Of a stretch of DNA of 24,754 bases, positions 1 to 6,243 are shown piece after piece. Positions within the stretch are counted from its first letter, which is position 1; every line of letters begins with the position of its first letter. Origin of the DNA: JBAZJN01 sp041651295 (GTDB lineage: Bacteria; Patescibacteriota; UBA1384; XYA2-FULL-43-10; CAINNR01); the NCBI GenBank assembly GCA_041651295.1, contig JBAZJN010000016.1:1-24754 (forward strand), given 5' to 3'. The position numbers and the translations under genes were made by a program. The notes beneath the pieces are model-generated. The model did no database searches. It saw nothing but the letters and a program-made list of their open reading frames with translations, and was not told the origin of the DNA.

Positions 1-47
1 AAACCTTTTAAGCATTTAAATGGCTTTTGCTCACTTTCTAAAACACT

Positions 48-72
48 AAAAAAAGACCAGAAATGGCCTTCT
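48..72 (-). terminator. Intrinsic terminator of the 40-aa peptide unit
   Basis: On the minus strand, AGAAGGCC and GGTCTTTT form an 8-bp stem (two G-U pairs) around a 6-nt loop and run into seven T residues. It lies 3 nt after the stop codon of the small gene at 76-198, so it closes that transcription unit. Confidence 0.7.
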
Positions 73-75
73 ATT

Positions 76-198
76 TTAGGCATCAAATTTGATGAAAAAC
101 GCACTCGATTCTGAACGGTGACTGAAACCGACAACAACGATCGCTAAGACAAAAAACGTGATCATCATATTATCCGATACCAAGCCCTTGCGATTCAT
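76..198 (-). CDS. 40-residue membrane peptide of unknown function
   Basis: This short gene is too small for normal gene callers but has every expression signal. The ATG at 198 follows a Shine-Dalgarno AAGGAG at optimal spacing, and the sequence around it (AAGGAGTTGATCAC) matches the 16S anti-SD almost end to end. A consensus sigma70 promoter lies upstream and an intrinsic terminator directly downstream. The peptide begins MNRKGLVSDN, continues with a hydrophobic stretch at about residues 11-26 (MMITFFVLAIVVVGFS) and ends in a short polar-aromatic tail. This suggests a single-pass membrane peptide with a positive N-terminus. It lies downstream of the ftsZ terminator and is transcribed separately. 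I do not recognise the family. A small stress or envelope peptide, a toxin-like peptide or a peptide acting through its RNA are all possible. Confidence 0.7.
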   Translation of the reverse strand: MNRKGLVSDNMMITFFVLAIVVVGFSHRSESSAFFIKFDA

Positions 199-231
199 GT
201 GATCAACTCCTTGTGCTGAATGAATGTTAAA

Positions 232-260
232 ATTATATCATTTCACTGACTGACTGTCAA
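232..260 (-). promoter_or_regulatory. Perfect-consensus sigma70 promoter
   Basis: On the minus strand TTGACA (255-260), a 17-nt spacer and TATAAT (232-237) match the consensus at every position. The -10 is also extended (TGA before TATAAT). It drives the 40-residue peptide gene and is the strongest promoter by sequence in the window. Confidence 0.9.
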
Positions 261-262
261 TC

Positions 263-295
263 AAAAATCACCCTTGTTGCCTTGGGTGATTTTTT
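263..295. terminator. Bidirectional intrinsic terminator after ftsZ
   Basis: AAAAATCACCC (263-273) pairs with GGGTGATTTTT (284-294) around a 10-nt loop. It has T runs in both directions. It ends the minus-strand ftsA-ftsZ transcripts and lies next to the promoter of the small peptide gene. Confidence 0.85.
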
Positions 296-299
296 ACTC

Positions 300-367
300 G
301 TCATTCTCGCGAAGGCGAGAATCTATTAAACTATTTGTGGATCCCCGGATCAAGTCCGAGGATGACA
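300..367. repeat. REP-like dispersed repeat 3' of ftsZ
   Basis: It starts GTCATTCTCGCG and ends AAGTCCGAGGATGACA. It consists of two imperfect hairpins: TTCTCGC/GCGAGAA at 304-321 and ATCC-CGGA/TCCG-GGAT at 341-363. This is the architecture of a repeat widespread in bacterial intergenic regions, whose accidental translations read like RRRESI and DPRIKSEDD. It begins about 7 nt after the ftsZ stop codon. Confidence 0.7.
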
Positions 368-374
368 ATATTGG

Positions 375-1547
375 TTATCTCAGTTTTCTTCGAATAAAGG
401 CCGGGACTTCGAGGTCGCCCTCGTCCTTTTCTTCTTCTTTTTCTTCAGCTTTCGGTTCTTCGTCAAACTTTGGTTCAAATGAGCCGAAATCCGGTTCTTC
501 GTAACTTCTGCGCTCTTCACGGGTTACCATTTGTGATGGTGGAATCTCGGTTGTTGTAGACATACCAAGGGATGGTCGCTTGTGCAACTTGGTATTATCG
601 GTTTCGAAACCGGTAGCAATAACGGTAATTTTTACTTCGCCCTGCATTGCTTCATCGATAATGGCGCCGAAGATAATGTTGGCATCAGCATCAGCAGCTT
701 CAGTAATGGCTTTGGCGGCTTCATCAATTTCATACATTCCTAAGTCCGGACCGCCGGTAATATTAAAGAGGATGCCTTTCGCGCCATCAATTGAGAGTTC
801 CAGAAGCGGTGAATCAATAGCTGCTCGTGCCGCCTCGATAGCTCGATTATCGCCCGATCCCCGGCCAATACCCATGAGGGCCGATCCGGCATCAGCCATG
901 ATGGCCTTAACATCAGCGAAGTCAACGTTGATTATGCCGTGTAGAGTAATTAGATCAGCAATTCCCTGAACACCTTGTCGTAGAACATCGTCAACAATGC
1001 CGAAGGCGTCGAAAAGCGAAGTTTTCTTATCGATAACCTGTAAAAGCCTATCATTTGGGATGGTGATGAGAGTGTCAACCTTGTCTTTCATTTCGTTGAT
1101 GCCGAGTTCGGCGATTTTCATTCGTCTCTGGCCTTCAAAAGAGAATGGTTTGGTGACAACACCAATAGTCAGAGCTCCGAGTTCCTTGGCAATTTCAGCT
1201 ATAAAAGGACCGGCTCCAGTTCCAGTACCACCGCCGGCGCCAAAAGTAACGAAGACCATGTCTGATCCTTTAATTGCTTCGTAGACCTCTTCTTTGTTTT
1301 CTTCAATTGATTTGCGTCCAACTTCAGGATCAGCGCCACTTCCTAGCCCACGGGTCGTTTCTTTCCCGATTTGAATCTTGATAGGAGCTTCATTGAAAGC
1401 CAAAGCTTGGGCATCAGTATTGATTGACACAAACTCGACACCACGAAGTTTGGAGTTGATCATTCGAGTAACTGCTGAGCCACCAGAACCACCAACACCA
1501 ACGACCTTGATTAAAGCGAATCCCTCCAGTTCGGATCGTTTGTCCAT
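375..1547 (-). CDS. ftsZ: Cell division GTPase FtsZ
   Basis: This is the tubulin homologue that polymerises into the Z-ring at midcell. The 390-residue product has the normal family length. It carries the glycine-rich nucleotide loop at the N-terminus (VVGVGGSGGSA), the tubulin signature GAGGGTGTG at about residues 103-111, and a T7 synergy loop NVDFADV near residue 210. A variable acidic linker rich in E, K and D is followed by the conserved C-terminal peptide EVPAFIRRKLR, which normally binds FtsA. That peptide fits the presence of ftsA directly upstream. The ATG at 1547 is preceded by AAGGAG. A TTGACA-17-TAAAAA promoter at 1582-1610 suggests transcription separate from ftsA. Identification is secure. 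Confidence 0.98.
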   Translation of the reverse strand: MDKRSELEGFALIKVVGVGGSGGSAVTRMINSKLRGVEFVSINTDAQALAFNEAPIKIQIGKETTRGLGSGADPEVGRKSIEENKEEVYEAIKGSDMVFVTFGAGGGTGTGAGPFIAEIAKELGALTIGVVTKPFSFEGQRRMKIAELGINEMKDKVDTLITIPNDRLLQVIDKKTSLFDAFGIVDDVLRQGVQGIADLITLHGIINVDFADVKAIMADAGSALMGIGRGSGDNRAIEAARAAIDSPLLELSIDGAKGILFNITGGPDLGMYEIDEAAKAITEAADADANIIFGAIIDEAMQGEVKITVIATGFETDNTKLHKRPSLGMSTTTEIPPSQMVTREERRSYEEPDFGSFEPKFDEEPKAEEKEEEKDEGDLEVPAFIRRKLR

Positions 1548-1581
1548 CCTTACTCCTTAATAAGTATATACCGCGATTTGA

Positions 1582-1610
1582 TTTTTACTAATTGTAGCAA
1601 ATACTGTCAA
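1582..1610 (-). promoter_or_regulatory. Probable ftsZ promoter
   Basis: On the minus strand TTGACA (1605-1610), a 17-nt spacer and TAAAAA (1582-1587) lie about 35 nt before the ftsZ start. The -10 is weak. The 174-bp ftsA-ftsZ gap is otherwise AT-rich with no further gene. Confidence 0.4.
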
Positions 1611-1734
1611 GTGTTAGAAATGAAGTCTCAAATAGCTAGAAACAAATTCTAAACAAATCTCAAATCGCAAACACAAATTATTTCTAATTTCTAATTTGTT
1701 TATGATTTGGAAATTGTTATTCGTAATTTTTTAA

Positions 1735-2976
1735 TTATGGCAAAAATTGCCGGAAAGCGTTTTTTACCTTGTTCACCATGCCACCAATTTCGGCTACGCC
1801 GACGTTTTTGCCCCTGCTTCCTGCACTTGCTCCGGATTCTAATCCCCAGACCATCAATCCAGCACTTGTAGCATATATGGGATCTGAGAGGTTGTCAACA
1901 ACACCAGATAAGGGAACAACAGGCTTGGCAATATCTGTCGGTAGTCGGAGGGTGTCTTTGACCATTTCCGTAATGCCTTCAAGTTTTGCTCCACCGCCAG
2001 TTAATACGACACCGGCTGGGAGCATCCCCTCTCGATTGATTGATCGGAGCTCATCGCGAATCAGAACAAATATTTCATTCAGCCTGGCTTCAATAATTTC
2101 GGCAACGTATTTAACATTGGCGACCACCGTTTCGTTTTTATCATATTTGGAGAGATCAATTTCCTCTTTCTCGTCAATTTTCTCCGGCGAAGCATAACCA
2201 TATTTAATTTTAATTGTCTCTGCCAAATTTATATTTGTTCTAAGGCCAATAGCGATATCATTGGTAATGTGTCCGGATCCGATTGGCAGTACTCCGCAGT
2301 GAATTAAATCACCTTCCTCGTAAACGACGTAAGAGGTTGTACCGGCACCAATATCGACAAGTATTACTCCGACTTCTTTTTGTTGTTTAGAAAGCATAAT
2401 CTTGGCGGTGGCTAAAGGCGAAAAGACCAAATCAGATATCGAAAGCCCGGCTTGGTTAATTGCTCGATGGGTATTTTTAATTGCCGAGAGTGACCCGGAT
2501 ATTACATTGGTATCAACCTCAAGCCGAATTCCCGACATACCAACCGGATCAGGCACACCTGCAATCCCGTCAACGGTAAATGATTTTGGCATTACGTGGA
2601 GCACTTCAACGTTTGGTTGATTAGGAAGTGCTTTTGCCGCTTCGATTACCCGCATTGCATCGGATTCCGAAATTTCTCCGTCTTGTTTTGCCACAGCGAT
2701 GACACCGTGGCTAACGCTTGAGGTAATGTGGGATCCGTCGATACCGGCGACAACGCTGCCGACAGAAAAATCGCACATCTTCTCGGCTTGTTCGAGAGCT
2801 TGTGAAATGCCAGTTACTGTCTCTTCAATATCGATTATCTGGCCTTTCCGGACTCCGTTTGAAGGTGCCCGCCCGACACCTAAAATATCTATCGGCCCTT
2901 CTTCATTAGAGCCGATACAAACCGAGATTTTTGATGTTCCTATGTCAAGCCCGACACTGACAATTTTTTTTGGCAC
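1735..2976 (-). CDS. ftsA: Cell division protein FtsA
   Basis: FtsA is an actin-like ATPase that tethers FtsZ filaments to the membrane and recruits later division proteins. The 413-residue product has the actin-type phosphate-1 motif GLDIGTSKISVCIG at the N-terminus, the SHS2 (1C) region, a phosphate-2 motif VDIGAGTTSYVVYEEG, and the adenosine motif VVLTGGGAKLEGI. It ends in an amphipathic helix, KVKNAFRQFLP, that matches the known membrane-targeting sequence. The start is a GTG at 2976 with GGAGG placed 4-5 nt upstream. A good promoter (3013-3041) lies in front of it, so ftsA-ftsZ can be transcribed apart from the upstream rpsU cluster. Confidence 0.97.
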   Translation of the reverse strand: MPKKIVSVGLDIGTSKISVCIGSNEEGPIDILGVGRAPSNGVRKGQIIDIEETVTGISQALEQAEKMCDFSVGSVVAGIDGSHITSSVSHGVIAVAKQDGEISESDAMRVIEAAKALPNQPNVEVLHVMPKSFTVDGIAGVPDPVGMSGIRLEVDTNVISGSLSAIKNTHRAINQAGLSISDLVFSPLATAKIMLSKQQKEVGVILVDIGAGTTSYVVYEEGDLIHCGVLPIGSGHITNDIAIGLRTNINLAETIKIKYGYASPEKIDEKEEIDLSKYDKNETVVANVKYVAEIIEARLNEIFVLIRDELRSINREGMLPAGVVLTGGGAKLEGITEMVKDTLRLPTDIAKPVVPLSGVVDNLSDPIYATSAGLMVWGLESGASAGSRGKNVGVAEIGGMVNKVKNAFRQFLP

Positions 2977-3012
2977 TCGCCCTCCAAGAACTAATTACCA
3001 TTAACATTTTTA

Positions 3013-3041
3013 AGTTTAACGAATGTGCTTGAATTTTGCAA
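3013..3041 (-). promoter_or_regulatory. ftsA promoter
   Basis: On the minus strand TTGCAA (3036-3041), a 17-nt spacer and TAAACT (3013-3018) lie immediately after dgkA and about 37 nt before the ftsA GTG. Confidence 0.65.
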
Positions 3042-3058
3042 GGGCAAAACTGGTGATT

Positions 3059-3439
3059 TCAAGCGCTAAGTTTATTTAAATACGGTAGAAAAACCAAAAT
3101 CGTTACCACTAAAGCAATGATCGAAGCTATGAGGACCGCACCTGCCATAGAGTCTTTAATAAACTCGACAGATTTTGAGCTCTCAGGCTTAACGATATCG
3201 AGCATTTTTTCCATTGCCGTGTTAATAACTTCCATAGCGATAACCAAGACAACGGCGAAGAAGAGAATTATTGCTTCCAGCCTGGAAATTGAAAAGATAT
3301 ATGCTAAGACGGCAACAACAATTGCATAGACCAAGTGGATTCGGGCATTTTGCTCCGACCGAAGGAGATTAACAATTCCCCGAGAAGCGTACATGAAGCT
3401 ATTAAACAATTTGACCAATGAAAATTTTTTATAGGTCAT
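3059..3439 (-). CDS. dgkA: Diacylglycerol/undecaprenol kinase (DgkA family)
   Basis: This is a small integral-membrane lipid kinase. In Gram-positive-like bacteria members of this family phosphorylate undecaprenol, which recycles the peptidoglycan lipid carrier. The 126-residue product shows the family signature: SEQNARIHL near residue 28, three hydrophobic helices (about 36-55, 57-73, 99-118), and the catalytic-region motif EVINTAMEKMLDIV at 70-83. I place the start at the ATG at 3439, not further upstream, because it overlaps the ybeY stop as ATGA, a classic translational-coupling arrangement, and the family begins there. No Shine-Dalgarno is visible, which fits coupling to ybeY. Substrate (DAG or undecaprenol) cannot be decided from sequence. 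Confidence 0.9.
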   Translation of the reverse strand: MTYKKFSLVKLFNSFMYASRGIVNLLRSEQNARIHLVYAIVVAVLAYIFSISRLEAIILFFAVVLVIAMEVINTAMEKMLDIVKPESSKSVEFIKDSMAGAVLIASIIALVVTILVFLPYLNKLSA

Positions 3440-3840
3440 AGCGTTTTTTGGCCGGTTATTTTCTCGGCCATCTCCCATTTTTTTAAGTTTGTTTCGTGAT
3501 CGTATCCTAACAAATGAAATAGTCCATGCAAGAATAAGGTTTTACAAGAGACAGACTCGCCTTTCGCGTATTCCGGAGCGATAAATATTGTTCCCAAAAC
3601 CTCTTCTTTGGTCCCTGGAAATGATTCTTGTGGAAAGGAAAGAACATCGGTAATCTGGTTTATCCCGCGAAATTTATTATTAATTTCATTTATTTTTTCA
3701 TCTTTGACTAAAAAAACCTCAATAGAAGCATGAGGTTTTTTTATTGCCAATTTTTTCAAAACGCCACTTGATATTGACTCTAATTCCTGCGATTTCAAAT
3801 CACAATCGTCGTCAGATTCAATTATAAGATCAATTTTCAT
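3436..3840 (-). CDS. ybeY: Endoribonuclease / rRNA maturation factor YbeY
   Basis: YbeY is a zinc-dependent RNase needed for 16S rRNA 3'-end maturation and ribosome quality control. The 134-residue product carries the metal motif HGLFHLLGYDH with ligands H105, H109 and H115, preceded by the family motif TDVLSFP (64-70). The start is the ATG at 3840. An in-frame extension upstream to 3987 would be translated out of yqeY and a repeat, and gives the artefactual residues WILNQVQDD. The only Shine-Dalgarno, AGGA, is itself part of the hairpin repeat at 3844-3870. The gene overlaps dgkA by 4 nt. It is followed in the same transcript by cell-envelope genes, which is common for ybeY-dgkA pairs. Confidence 0.95.
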   Translation of the reverse strand: MKIDLIIESDDDCDLKSQELESISSGVLKKLAIKKPHASIEVFLVKDEKINEINNKFRGINQITDVLSFPQESFPGTKEEVLGTIFIAPEYAKGESVSCKTLFLHGLFHLLGYDHETNLKKWEMAEKITGQKTL

Positions 3841-3843
3841 AAT

Positions 3844-3870
3844 GTCATCCTGAACTTGATTCAGGATCCA
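3844..3870. repeat. REP-like hairpin repeat inserted across the yqeY-ybeY junction
   Basis: TGTCATCCTGAACTTGATTC opens a perfect hairpin: ATCCTGAA (3847-3854), loop CTTGA, TTCAGGAT (3860-3867). It belongs to the same broad class as the repeat at 300-367. It encodes the last residues of yqeY (DPESSSG) and supplies the AGGA in front of ybeY. Confidence 0.75.
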
Positions 3871-4306
3871 ATAGTTCTTTGACTTTAGCAGAAACTGCAT
3901 TTCCGTCAGCCTTGCCGGCGACCTTTGGCATAACTTTGCCCATAACTTTTCCCATTTCTTGCATGCCGGTTGCGCCGGTTTCTTCAATTGCCGACTTAAC
4001 GATTGCAGTCAACTCTTCATTTGACAGTTGCTGGGGCATGTATTTGGTTAGAACCTCAATTTCGGCCTTCTCTTTGGCTGCCAGCTCGGACCTGCCGCCG
4101 GCTTCATAAGTTTCGATTGAATCTCGGCGTTGTTTTATCTCTCGTTGGATGATCTTGATAATATCATCATCCGACAGATCCTTACCAGCTTTAATCTTTT
4201 CATTTTGCAGGGCAGATTTGAGCATTCTAAGGACTGAAACTTTAATTTCATCCCTAGATTTCATCGCATCCACAAAATCATTATTGATTTGATCTGATAG
4301 TGCCAT
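3845..4306 (-). CDS. yqeY: YqeY / GatB-like domain protein with repeat-encoded tail
   Basis: YqeY proteins are small and helical, and share the tail domain of GatB, which binds tRNA in the amidotransferase. Their own role is not firmly established, though fusion and neighbourhood data link them to aminoacyl-tRNA amidation. The 153-residue product shows the typical N-terminus MALSDQINNDFVDAMKSRD, the core TYEAGGRSELAAKEKAEIEV, the motif YMPQQLS, and the C-terminal KVMPKVAGKADGNAVSAKVK. Most homologues end near that point (VKELL). Here seven more residues, DPESSSG, come from the REP-like repeat at 3844-3870. The ATG at 4306 follows AAAAGGAG. It lies between rpsU and ybeY, a frequent neighbourhood for this gene. 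Confidence 0.93.
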   Translation of the reverse strand: MALSDQINNDFVDAMKSRDEIKVSVLRMLKSALQNEKIKAGKDLSDDDIIKIIQREIKQRRDSIETYEAGGRSELAAKEKAEIEVLTKYMPQQLSNEELTAIVKSAIEETGATGMQEMGKVMGKVMPKVAGKADGNAVSAKVKELLDPESSSG

Positions 4307-4386
4307 AATTCTCCTTTTCCAATTTGAGTATTTGGAAATTGGAACTTGTTTAGAAATTAGAAATTGGGACTTAGAAATTGATTTTT

Positions 4387-4581
4387 CTAGTATCCTTGTT
4401 TAATTCGTCGGCGAGTGGTTTTTCGAACCGCTGATTCTCGTCTCATTACGCGATTTGGTTCTTTCTCAAAATAACGGTTCTTTTTGGCAATAGTCAAAAT
4501 ACCGCTTTGCTGGATTTCCCGGTTAAAGCGGCGAAGAAGTGATTCAAAACGTTCTGTTCCTTTTCGTTTTACTTCTATCAA
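4387..4581 (-). CDS. rpsU: Ribosomal protein bS21
   Basis: bS21 is a small basic protein of the 30S subunit near the anti-Shine-Dalgarno helix. It contains the family core EVKRKGTERFESLLRRFNRE and IQQSGIL and a very basic tail (RRESAVRKTTRRRIKQGY). I favour the TTG start at 4581 over a GTG at 4590. The TTG places MIEVKRK at the N-terminus as in homologues and has a GGGGTGAT Shine-Dalgarno at proper distance, whereas the GTG lies inside that SD. This gives 64 residues. It heads the rpsU-yqeY-ybeY-dgkA cluster and has a clear promoter at 4651-4679. Use of a rare start codon and an SD matching the 3' part of the anti-SD consensus (GGTGAT) may be regulatory, but that is inference. Confidence 0.95.
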   Translation of the reverse strand: MIEVKRKGTERFESLLRRFNREIQQSGILTIAKKNRYFEKEPNRVMRRESAVRKTTRRRIKQGY

Positions 4582-4650
4582 ATTTATCACCCCGATTCGC
4601 TGGATAATTCGTTATTAGTCATTAGAATATTTGTTATCCATTATTGCTTA

Positions 4651-4679
4651 ACTATACCGCAAAAGTTCGGTTTTAGCAA
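4651..4679 (-). promoter_or_regulatory. rpsU cluster promoter
   Basis: On the minus strand TTGCTA (4674-4679), a 17-nt spacer and TATAGT (4651-4656) lie about 70 nt before the rpsU start. It is divergent from the plus-strand promoter at 4698-4726, only 18 nt away. Confidence 0.75.
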
Positions 4680-4697
4680 GCCTCCCGATCAATATTA

Positions 4698-4726
4698 TTG
4701 ACATTTAAGATCAAAAATGATAATAT
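4698..4726 (+). promoter_or_regulatory. Strong promoter of the GC-rich orphan gene
   Basis: TTGACA (4698-4703), a 17-nt spacer and TAATAT (4721-4726) preceded by TGA (extended -10). The first codon of the longest possible reading frame (TTG at 4698) is the -35 hexamer itself, so translation cannot start there. Confidence 0.85.
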
Positions 4727-4772
4727 ATCGAGCATCGAGCAGTTAGTTAGTCATCAGAAGGGAGCGATTGTG

Positions 4773-5519
4773 ATGATCGCTTACAGAGTCGGCTGCAATT
4801 TCCTCAAGGTCGAAGACATATATGACGAACGATTCGAGCCCTGGGTGATATCTGGCATTGAGGTGCAGAGGGCTGGCGTGCCGGATGGCTGCATCTGTCA
4901 CCGTGAGCCGTACAAGTTCGACACCGTAATCATCGGGGATCATGCGTACGACAACGAGTTTACGATGATTTCGATCGAGGGGAACGGCTCGCCGGACATC
5001 ATCAGCCGCTGCACCATACGCGAATCGCGCAAGCCCCCCAAGAGGGCTAGCTGGCGGCGCCAGTTGGTTATCGGCAAGAGCCAAGGCAAGGACGACGAGA
5101 TCGCCATGGTTCACACTAGCTGGTTCCAGCTGGAGGACGCAGTCGCGTACGTACGTGACTGTTGTTACCGCAGGCACGTCAAGAATAATTCCATTCTGGC
5201 TAGCATGGACGACCACGGGGTTTGCCAGGAGTGTGGGACGGTGCTCGAGCAGTACACTCGGATGCACCCGGACACCGGTGAGACGCGCAGCTATGGCAAC
5301 ATCAATATTGGCAGCTTCATCCGTGGTGTGTACAACTGGGCGGAGGGCACGCTCGGCGCTCTGTCACACGAGTACCTGATCACCATGAAGCCTGGTGCTA
5401 GCTGCCGCCTCGAGCGTCGCGGTTGGGCCTTCCTGCTCACCTGGGACGGTAAGAACCTTGAAATGGCACCATTTGATGAATCGGCGGCGAAAATAGTCAG
5501 GATCCCCCGCATGTACTGA
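4773..5519 (+). CDS. Orphan GC-rich protein with CxC and CxxC motifs
   Basis: I do not recognise this 248-residue protein. The ATG at 4773 has AAGGGAG 8 nt upstream and follows a strong promoter, so I reject the longer TTG-started frame. The product is soluble with no membrane segment. Cysteine pairs at 40/42 (CICH) and 151/154 (CQECG) could bind a metal or form a small zinc ribbon. The stretch GETRSYGNINIGSFIRGVYN (169-188) is glycine and aromatic rich, and basic clusters (RESRKPPKRASWRRQ, 84-98) hint at nucleic-acid contact. It uses C/G-ending codons (CTC, GTC, CGC) much more than the flanking genes, is on the opposite strand to them, and has a private promoter and terminator. This pattern suggests acquired or specially expressed DNA. 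Function unknown. Confidence 0.8.
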   Translation: MIAYRVGCNFLKVEDIYDERFEPWVISGIEVQRAGVPDGCICHREPYKFDTVIIGDHAYDNEFTMISIEGNGSPDIISRCTIRESRKPPKRASWRRQLVIGKSQGKDDEIAMVHTSWFQLEDAVAYVRDCCYRRHVKNNSILASMDDHGVCQECGTVLEQYTRMHPDTGETRSYGNINIGSFIRGVYNWAEGTLGALSHEYLITMKPGASCRLERRGWAFLLTWDGKNLEMAPFDESAAKIVRIPRMY

Positions 5520-5530
5520 GAACAGTCTGT

Positions 5531-5564
5531 ACCGGTAATCCGAGTATGTGGTTGCCGGTTTTTT
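5531..5564 (+). terminator. Intrinsic terminator of the orphan gene
   Basis: ACCGGTAATCC (5531-5541) pairs with GGTTGCCGGT (5550-5559), with one wobble and one bulge, and runs into TTTTTT. It lies 11 nt after the stop codon. Confidence 0.8.
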
Positions 5565-5617
5565 ATAACAAGATTTAATAGTTCTGTGAAGAGGACACAA
5601 AGCGTTAAAAGCTTTGC

Positions 5618-6094
5618 TTATTTCCAAACAATTTTATATCTGATTTTGGGTTTACGAGTTGAGGGAAAATTTGTCTCTAAGTATTTTTGCCAGTTTTCCT
5701 TCATCCACTTTTGTTGTTTTCGTTCTAAATCCCCTATTCCGCGGAGTAAAAATTCACGGCGGATAACGCTCCTTGTGTGCGGCTTGGCGTATTTTTGCGG
5801 TAACGGCGAGTTAAAGCCGTGGGCATAATGAGCCATTTCATGAACAATTACCGCATCGATAACGAACTCCGGAATTGCCTCATCGCGAAACAGTCCGTTA
5901 ATTACGATAATTGTCTTAAAATCAGGCTTAAAATGATCGGCCAAACTTTTCGGACGCTCTTTTTTAATACAACCGAGTTGCCGTCTCGAACGCCGCCCCC
6001 ACCTAATCTCAATCTGATTCGGCGCCTCAAGATCAGCAAAATAGGTGCGGTAGATATATTCAAACCTATTTTCCAACCACTCATTAGATCTCAT
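5618..6094 (-). CDS. SprT-like / M48-like zinc metallopeptidase domain protein
   Basis: This is a single-domain protein of 158 residues with a zincin motif VIVHEMAHYAHGF (H85, E86, H89). A later His (H106 in KPHTRSVIRREF) could be the third ligand, as in SprT-type proteins. No signal peptide or membrane segment is seen in the chosen frame. I place the start at the ATG at 6094. An extended -10 promoter (TATTAT at 6103-6108) ends 8 nt before it, so the longer frame from 6199 would begin upstream of the transcript. The mRNA would be nearly leaderless. Known SprT proteins act on DNA-protein crosslinks, but this small version lacks any visible DNA-binding tail, so the substrate is open. It lies between the two GC-rich plus-strand units and diverges from the second. 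Confidence 0.75.
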   Translation of the reverse strand: MRSNEWLENRFEYIYRTYFADLEAPNQIEIRWGRRSRRQLGCIKKERPKSLADHFKPDFKTIIVINGLFRDEAIPEFVIDAVIVHEMAHYAHGFNSPLPQKYAKPHTRSVIRREFLLRGIGDLERKQQKWMKENWQKYLETNFPSTRKPKIRYKIVWK

Positions 6095-6102
6095 AGACTT
6101 AA

Positions 6103-6131
6103 ATAATATCACATCCGGCAAACCTCGACAA
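6103..6131 (-). promoter_or_regulatory. Extended -10 promoter of the HEMAH gene
   Basis: On the minus strand TTGTCG (6126-6131), 17 nt, TATTAT (6103-6108) with TGA directly before the -10. The predicted start site falls within about 2 nt of the ATG. Confidence 0.7.
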
Positions 6132-6153
6132 AACAACCGCAATATGATATAAA
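6125..6153 (+). promoter_or_regulatory. Extended -10 promoter of the leader-peptide unit
   Basis: TCGACA (6125-6130), 17 nt, TATAAA (6148-6153) with TGA before the -10. Its -35 overlaps the -35 of the divergent promoter by 5 bp, so RNA polymerase can probably occupy only one direction at a time. Confidence 0.65.
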
Positions 6154-6201
6154 TGTAGCATCCTACGTGGATATCCCTCAGAAGCTGGGGAGAAACCAAT
6201 C

Positions 6202-6243
6202 ATGCTTCTCCGTCGCAAGGCGGATCATCCGCAAAGGTTGTGA
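6202..6243 (+). CDS. 13-codon leader cistron coupled to the next gene
   Basis: MLLRRKADHPQRL starts at an ATG 9 nt after GGGGAG, the only good Shine-Dalgarno in this 5' region. Its TGA overlaps a GTG start of the following gene (GTGA at 6240-6243). Two hairpins cover it. GGAGAA (6189-6194) can pair with TTCTCC in codons 2-4, which would mask the leader's own SD. GCGGAT-C-ATCCGC precedes the weak AAAGG of the next gene. The layout is a natural bicistronic coupling device: ribosomes ending the leader would open and re-initiate at the main gene. The peptide has no codon run typical of amino-acid attenuators, so I infer coupling rather than attenuation. Confidence 0.55.
   Translation: MLLRRKADHPQRL

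Noticed and set aside
274..504. 76-residue plus-strand frame at the end of ftsZ
   Set aside because: Its translation (RRRESI, DPRIKSEDD) is the known artefact of a REP-like repeat followed by antisense ftsZ.
3841..3987. N-terminal extension of YbeY
   Set aside because: It would be translated from inside yqeY and the repeat; homology begins at the ATG at 3840.
4743..5267. 174-residue minus-strand frame opposite the GC-rich orphan gene
   Set aside because: It is the antisense shadow of a gene with its own promoter, SD and terminator; GC-rich codons create long frames on the other strand.
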